Source of the DNA: an uncultured Bacilli bacterium
GTDB taxonomy: Bacteria; Bacillota_I; Bacilli_A; RF39; UBA660
Length of the DNA stretch: 9,067 nt
Reading direction: 5' to 3'
NCBI GenBank assembly: GCA_934140355.1
Contig: CAKPBH010000050.1
Coordinates: 1 to 9,067, forward strand
The notes beneath the pieces are model-generated. The model was given only the letters and a program-made list of their open reading frames with translations. It made no database searches and had not been told where the DNA came from. A program made the translations under genes and the position numbers. Below are positions 4,620-9,067 of this stretch, piece after piece; position 1 is the stretch's first letter; each line of letters starts with the position of its first letter.

Positions 4620-7286
4620 TTATATTCTCTCCTTCAATTCTTTTAGTTCATTTTGCAGTTCTTTTATTTCGGCTTGTTGTTCTTTAATCATTTGAAAACA
4701 CAAACTTGTAAAACTATAATTATCTACTCCTTTGTCATCTGGACTTGTTACTAGATTAGAATGTTTATAATTTTTGCCAATTACAAATCCCAAATGCTTT
4801 TTTGTATCAGCTGTTTCTTCTTTTAAGTTGTATTGATAAATATCAATATTATCTAATTCTTTCAGTGCATTAAAATACTTTTGAATATTTTTCTTATTAG
4901 ATTCTAATGATGTTTGAGTTAAAGATTGGCAAGTGATATTACCAGTCACACTAAAAAAAGCTTGATTTTCCCAAACTGTAGCATTTATTTGACCACTGCC
5001 TGTTTGGGAATACATTCTCAAAAAATCTCCATCTATATAGGTAATTGCATCAATTCTTCCATCTGTTAGTTGATGTTTAACAATTAATTCTCCATAAGTG
5101 TCATCAGAATTATCATTTCTTATTAAAATAATTGTTCCACCTGTAAAAGTTGAACCAACTATATCTCCCTTAAAGGTTCCGTTATTGCAACTCATATTTC
5201 CTTTACTATCAACAGAAAAATTATCACTTATAATAGTGATATCGTCACTTGTTAAATTAAATTCTTTTCCTTTAAAATTCAATTTATCTGCTGCTATTTT
5301 AATTTCTTCTGCAGTTTGATTAATTGTTGAAATAATTTTATTTGAATCAACCTTTTTTTCAACAACTAAATTAATAGAATCGGCTAATTGTGTTATAGAT
5401 GATTTTAATTGAATGGTTGTTGCATATATATCAGTAAGGGGATTTTGTACCACATATTTTGCCAACAGATGAGCTTTAGCAAAAGAAGGTAAATAAATTT
5501 TATTTAATCCTTTCGATAAAATTACCTCAATTGATCCTATTTTTTGAGAAATAACCTCAGATAATTTATAAAAATTACCTTCTTCATCGATTCCTACTCT
5601 TTTTACAAGATAAGTAATTCCTTTTTCGATAATAAATTCATCATAAGTATCTTTATCTAAATAATGTAAATTTGAAAAAGGAATTAGAATCGAGTTTTTT
5701 GTTCCGTCTTCTTTTTCTATTGTAATTGTTGGATCAATTGGATATAAATCATCACTAGGATATAAATTATCATCAGGGTATAGTAAGTTAATCTCTCCTC
5801 GAATAGAAAGATAAATTAATTCTCCCTCCATCGCATTTTTTAAAATCAATTCATTGTCTCCCTCAATCGTGCTTGTCAGATCTCCCCACGATGAAACTGT
5901 TTGATTAATTGAATCTACTTTTAATACTAAGTCAGCTAATCTTTTTGAAGTAGCCTTATAATCAGAATTTTGTGTATAATTTTCTGCTACTTCTAATAGA
6001 ATTTTTTGTGATGTTTGACTAATCAAAGAAGATAATTTAGTAACTTCTTCAATTAATTTTATATTAGGAACATAATCTTTTTTTATTTCTTGAATTGCAT
6101 CATTATTGGACTTACTTTGCTCTATTGTTAAACTACTTAATAATTTTTTACTATCTCCTAAATCAAAACTTGAAGATAGCGGTTCTAAAATATTAATTGT
6201 TTTTTTTATGACTCTTAATTTTTCATCTAAATCTACTAATTTATTAGATATTGGATAATAATTACCAACTTCAAAATCATCAATATCCTTATTAATTAAA
6301 GACAAATCTAATGCTTTTATTGTTGTTTTGTTTAATAATTTGTTGTTTTCTTCTAAAAATTGCTTCGCCTTTGATAAAAGATTATTAGCATCAGTTACAT
6401 CGTTATATTCAACTGTTTTTACTAAAACACCTAAACTATTTATTTCTGGAGAATCTAAAAAAATCGAACCATTATTAACAGAAGCAATAGTTAATCTTTC
6501 TTCTGTTTCAGTTTCTGTTACATTTCCAGAAGTGTCAGTAGTTTTTTTCTTTAATTTTGCTCCTAAAGGAATAAGTCTTGTAATAAATGTCGTAGGGTCT
6601 ATTTCCCTAGCTATTGATTGCATATTTTTTTTCAAAGCGATTGATGTTTTTTTCTCTTCTCCAATTTCTTCGAGATAATCTAAGTATAATTTATTATCTT
6701 TTTCGGTAAGTTGTATCTCTCCTCCAAAAGAATCAATTAATTTTTTTGAAATTGTTTCCCATGTAGATTCATAATTTAATCCTTTTGAAATATTATTAGA
6801 AGATTTAAAAGGTTTTACAGTTACTTTACCTCGGTAAATCTTTTTATAATCGTCAACTTGGGAATTATGATTCTCTAAAATATAATCAATAAATTCTTCT
6901 AAACCATTTCTGTCACTATCGCCTTCCCAATATTTTTCTTCTAAATATGGTTGAATACTATCTTGGAGGTATCCCAATCGATCTTCGCAAATAATTGTTT
7001 TAGATACTAATCCATTTGATGACATATTTGGTTTGATTTTTAATATTCTTCCTTTAAAATCATATCTATCTTTTTTTTGATTATAAACTTGAATTAATGA
7101 TGTATAAGGATAAACATAATCAAATGCTGGATTACTTTTTAATATAGTAAAAGAAAAAGAACCAATTGAATTGATTCCTTTTACAATACTACCATTAGTT
7201 ACTTTAGATTTTGTTTTTGAAATATTAGAATTGTGTATAGTATAACTAGTATTATTATTTATATTTAATAAATTTACTCTATACAT
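4620..7286 (-). CDS. Tail-associated protein (Tal / prophage endopeptidase tail family) with C-terminal S74-like chaperone domain
   Basis: This 888-residue protein probably forms the tail tip below Dit. Residues 1-370 match the N-terminal part of Tal/gp18-type proteins: GSFSFTILKSNPAFDYVYPYTSLIQVY, then ICEDRLGYLQDSI, TWETISKKLIDSFGGEI and ITRLIPLGA. Residues 390-465 look helical. A short repeat, LYPDDN-LYPSDD-LYP (502-516), precedes a beta domain (about 520-610). Residues 615-720 carry repeats common in such spikes (SSITQLADSINLVV, NGTFKGDIVGSTFTGG). Residues 793-888 resemble an S74 intramolecular chaperone: SLESNKKNI, then KHLGFVIG and GVDNYSFTSLC, then a terminal coiled coil. I see no lysozyme, M23 or NlpC/P60 motif, so the endopeptidase family name should not be taken as proof of activity. 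It starts 1 nt after the Dit stop, with only a weak GAGATGA ribosome site, suggesting coupling. Confidence 0.88.
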   Translation of the reverse strand: MYRVNLLNINNNTSYTIHNSNISKTKSKVTNGSIVKGINSIGSFSFTILKSNPAFDYVYPYTSLIQVYNQKKDRYDFKGRILKIKPNMSSNGLVSKTIICEDRLGYLQDSIQPYLEEKYWEGDSDRNGLEEFIDYILENHNSQVDDYKKIYRGKVTVKPFKSSNNISKGLNYESTWETISKKLIDSFGGEIQLTEKDNKLYLDYLEEIGEEKKTSIALKKNMQSIAREIDPTTFITRLIPLGAKLKKKTTDTSGNVTETETEERLTIASVNNGSIFLDSPEINSLGVLVKTVEYNDVTDANNLLSKAKQFLEENNKLLNKTTIKALDLSLINKDIDDFEVGNYYPISNKLVDLDEKLRVIKKTINILEPLSSSFDLGDSKKLLSSLTIEQSKSNNDAIQEIKKDYVPNIKLIEEVTKLSSLISQTSQKILLEVAENYTQNSDYKATSKRLADLVLKVDSINQTVSSWGDLTSTIEGDNELILKNAMEGELIYLSIRGEINLLYPDDNLYPSDDLYPIDPTITIEKEDGTKNSILIPFSNLHYLDKDTYDEFIIEKGITYLVKRVGIDEEGNFYKLSEVISQKIGSIEVILSKGLNKIYLPSFAKAHLLAKYVVQNPLTDIYATTIQLKSSITQLADSINLVVEKKVDSNKIISTINQTAEEIKIAADKLNFKGKEFNLTSDDITIISDNFSVDSKGNMSCNNGTFKGDIVGSTFTGGTIILIRNDNSDDTYGELIVKHQLTDGRIDAITYIDGDFLRMYSQTGSGQINATVWENQAFFSVTGNITCQSLTQTSLESNKKNIQKYFNALKELDNIDIYQYNLKEETADTKKHLGFVIGKNYKHSNLVTSPDDKGVDNYSFTSLCFQMIKEQQAEIKELQNELKELKERI

Positions 7287-7287
7287 G

Positions 7288-7935
7288 TTAGATCATCTCA
7301 TTTCTGTATGTAAAAACTACTTCACTAGTTCCTTCTATAATTATTTTATTTTCTCCTGGAGAAAGTTTTAATTCTTCATAAGAGTATTTACCGTTTGAAA
7401 GAGAAAAATTATTATCATTTACTTTCAGATTTATTTCATCAGAAGTAAATATGGAAGGAATAATTGGATGAGTGCTATTAACATTAATTGTAGTTTCAAT
7501 TTTTTGATTAACAGATAAATTAATAGTTGTTTCTTTTTTTTCAAACTTATATGGATATACTGAAAAAGTCACATTTAATATACCTTTTCCGAAATCTTCA
7601 GTCCATTCTACATTTTTTAAACTTCCATGAAAATAATAATTTGGTAAGTAATCATCAAATATATCACTATCTACTATGGAATAAAGCCAAGACAAAAAGT
7701 TTTGTTTCGTTTCTTCCATTTGTTCAGTAGAGATTTCTGCTATTTCAAATGAATAATATAATTCTCTATTTTCTAAAGCTATTTCTCCATCTAGGTAAGA
7801 AAAATCATATTCACCATTCATATATGGAACAGTTTCTGTTATTCTTTTTAAAGAAGGCGGAGAGATTTTTCTTTCTGCTATAGAAAGAAAAAAATCATTA
7901 TATGAATGTTTATTTTTTACGCTTATACCTTTCAT
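7288..7935 (-). CDS. Distal tail protein (Dit), siphovirus tail family
   Basis: This 215-residue protein probably forms the hexameric Dit ring that joins the tail tube to the tip complex. The N-terminal half has the family pattern: KNKHSYNDFFLSI (7-19), ISPPSLKRITETVPYMNGEYDFSYLDG (24-50), the belt-like ENRELYYSFEI (55-65), then DDYLPNYYFHGSLKNVEW (94-111) and LNVTFSVYPYKFEKKE (120-135). The remaining 80 residues form a beta-rich C-terminal domain ending in ELKLSPGENKIIIEGTSEVVFTYR, resembling the galectin-like second domain of Dit. Length is at the short end for Dit proteins (about 200-300). The ATG overlaps the tape measure stop as ATGA, with AGGGGA 8 nt upstream inside that gene. The order tape measure, Dit, Tal is diagnostic of Gram-positive siphophages. 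Confidence 0.92.
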   Translation of the reverse strand: MKGISVKNKHSYNDFFLSIAERKISPPSLKRITETVPYMNGEYDFSYLDGEIALENRELYYSFEIAEISTEQMEETKQNFLSWLYSIVDSDIFDDYLPNYYFHGSLKNVEWTEDFGKGILNVTFSVYPYKFEKKETTINLSVNQKIETTINVNSTHPIIPSIFTSDEINLKVNDNNFSLSNGKYSYEELKLSPGENKIIIEGTSEVVFTYRNEMI

Positions 7936-9067
7936 AATTCTAATCCCCTATCTTTAAGTTCAATTAATTCTCCAGAAATTTCATCAGCTGCATTTGATGT
8001 AGTTTTTGCTAATTCAGTACTATCAACATAAAAAGAATAACTTTTATTCGCTATTTTTTCTAAAAGTTGACATGCTTTATCAATTTTATAATTTGTTACA
8101 CTATCACTTGCAGTATTCTGAATTACATTATCAAAGCCTAACGAATTTAATTCTAAGTTTGAATTTTCTAATACTTTAGCCATTGAATTTTGAATTTTTT
8201 GATCCAATACACTTAATGGTAATACCGTTTCACTACCTGCTTCCCCCACTCCTTTATATCCACTTGAAGTGTTTAAAATTGTTGGCTTTGTAAATACAGC
8301 TCCTTTAGCATACCAATCAACTGACAATCTAGGAATTTTACCTTTCATTAAATCTCCAATTTTCCATCCACGAGGTGTAATCGAAAAATGAGGCATTTTT
8401 ATTTTAGGCAAATTGATGTTAAAATGAAATATATTTTTTAAAGTATTAGCAATTCCGCTAAAAGTCCCTACAACTTTATCTTTTAATTCATTTACTTTGT
8501 TTCTAAAGCCATCGCAATTATCATAAAGTAATTTAAAAGCACCTGCAAATGGATTTACAATAAAAAGCAACAGGCCTTGCCAATTTGACTTTACAAAAGC
8601 TACTATATTATTAAATCCGTCTATAACTTTGTCTTTTGCAGTTGAAAAGAAAGAAACTAATCCATCCCACAATCCTATCCAAAAATTTCTAAAAGTTTCA
8701 CAATTATTCCATAGATATAGGAAGCCAACTACTAGTGCTGTTATTCCTGCAATAATAAATACAATTGGATTGGCACTCATGGTAGCGTTTAAAAAAGACA
8801 TAGCCTTGCTTACGCCTTCGATAGTTTTTTGGATTCCTAAAGCGACTGCTAACACTCCAAAACCAACAGCAAGTGCTACTACAACTCCTTTTAAAATTGT
8901 TGCTACTCCTTTATGTTCATCTAAATAATTATTTAAATCAAAAAAAGCTGAAGTGACATCTTCAACTATTGGAATCATTTTTTCTAAAGCTTCTGTTTTT
9001 AACGAAGTGAAAGCATTATTAACTGGATCTAAAACATCTGCCATTTGAGATTGAACATCCATTAAAT
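7932..9067 (-). CDS. Tail tape measure protein, C-terminal part; 5' end cut by the window edge
   Basis: This is the C-terminal part of the protein that sets tail length and fills the tube, released at DNA injection. The frame is open through the right edge (the codon before the Met at 9062 is TTA), so that Met is almost certainly internal. From it, 376 residues are visible. Hydrophobic segments lie at about 52-77 and 98-117. The phrases YLWNNCETFRNFWIGLWDGL (116-135) and LLYDNCDGFRNKVNELKDKV (178-197) are two copies of the N-C-x-x-F-R-N unit common here. The end has IKMPHFSITP, IPRLSVDWYAKGAVFTKPTILNT and GYKGVGEAGSETVLPLSVL (243-286), the classic C-terminal signature of tape measure proteins. 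No M23 or transglycosylase motif is visible in this part. Its stop overlaps the Dit start. Confidence 0.95.
   Translation of the reverse strand, partial: LMDVQSQMADVLDPVNNAFTSLKTEALEKMIPIVEDVTSAFFDLNNYLDEHKGVATILKGVVVALAVGFGVLAVALGIQKTIEGVSKAMSFLNATMSANPIVFIIAGITALVVGFLYLWNNCETFRNFWIGLWDGLVSFFSTAKDKVIDGFNNIVAFVKSNWQGLLLFIVNPFAGAFKLLYDNCDGFRNKVNELKDKVVGTFSGIANTLKNIFHFNINLPKIKMPHFSITPRGWKIGDLMKGKIPRLSVDWYAKGAVFTKPTILNTSSGYKGVGEAGSETVLPLSVLDQKIQNSMAKVLENSNLELNSLGFDNVIQNTASDSVTNYKIDKACQLLEKIANKSYSFYVDSTELAKTTSNAADEISGELIELKDRGLEL

Noticed and set aside
4620..7286. Peptidoglycan hydrolase activity of the Tal-type protein
   Set aside because: Related tail proteins often carry a lysozyme, M23 or NlpC/P60 domain, but I found no such catalytic motif; the C-terminus is S74-like instead.
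6187..7545. A/T runs of about 8 bases inside the Tal and Dit genes (near 6202, 6625 and 7535) as phase-variation or programmed-frameshift sites
   Set aside because: They encode ordinary Lys-Lys-type codons in intact frames, such runs are expected in DNA this AT-rich, and no alternative frame continues usefully.
5098..8928. Plus-strand open frames at 5098-5319, 6328-6678, 7527-7730 and 8629-8928
   Set aside because: All are antiparallel to the Tal, Dit or tape measure genes, which have clear family motifs, and their translations look like shadows.
9060..9062. Methionine at 9062 as the real start of the tape measure gene
   Set aside because: The frame stays open to the window edge, no ribosome site is visible in the few bases left, and 376 residues is short for a tape measure protein.
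1..9067. Mycoplasma-type genetic code (TGA = Trp), suggested by the low GC
   Set aside because: TGA ends several genes at the correct position for overlap with the next start, and Trp codons are TGG.

Overview
The window is a piece of the late operon of a tailed phage or prophage (siphovirus-like), all on the minus strand, so transcription runs from high to low coordinates. The DNA is very AT-rich. TGA is used as a stop and Trp is encoded by TGG, so the code is standard. With the Gram-positive-style tail and lysis proteins (Dit, Tal-like protein, BppU-like fibre, GH25 endolysin, TcdE-type holin) this points to a low-GC Bacillota host, such as a clostridial or erysipelotrichial gut bacterium. 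I cannot name the genus. No integrase, capsid or portal gene is present, so prophage versus free phage cannot be decided.

Layout in order of transcription: (1) 9067-7932, C-terminal part of the tape measure protein, cut by the window edge; (2) 7935-7288, distal tail protein (Dit); (3) 7286-4620, large tail-tip protein of the Tal / prophage-endopeptidase-tail type, ending in an S74-like intramolecular chaperone domain; (4) 4619-4143, small tail-tip or knob protein; (5) 4128-3286, baseplate-upper/fibre protein with twelve exact heptads of an E-x-x-R coiled coil; (6) 3293-1005, 762-residue tail fibre with a ten-fold 11-residue coiled-coil repeat, probable receptor-binding protein; (7) 1008-814, unrecognised 64-residue protein; (8) 814-464, holin; (9) 461-1, GH25 lysozyme endolysin, cut by the left edge.

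The genes overlap or lie at most 14 nt apart, and most Shine-Dalgarno sites sit inside the preceding gene. The window therefore looks like one polycistronic, translationally coupled unit. I see no internal promoter, terminator, RNA gene or mobile element, and no gene-free stretch longer than 14 nt. Tape measure, Dit and Tal form the tail tube end and tip; genes 4 to 6 are the host-recognition apparatus; genes 8 and 9 lyse the cell. I found no clear new system. The most noteworthy features are the two fibre coiled coils of different periodicity, the S74-like domain on the Tal-type protein, and the unassigned 64-residue gene.
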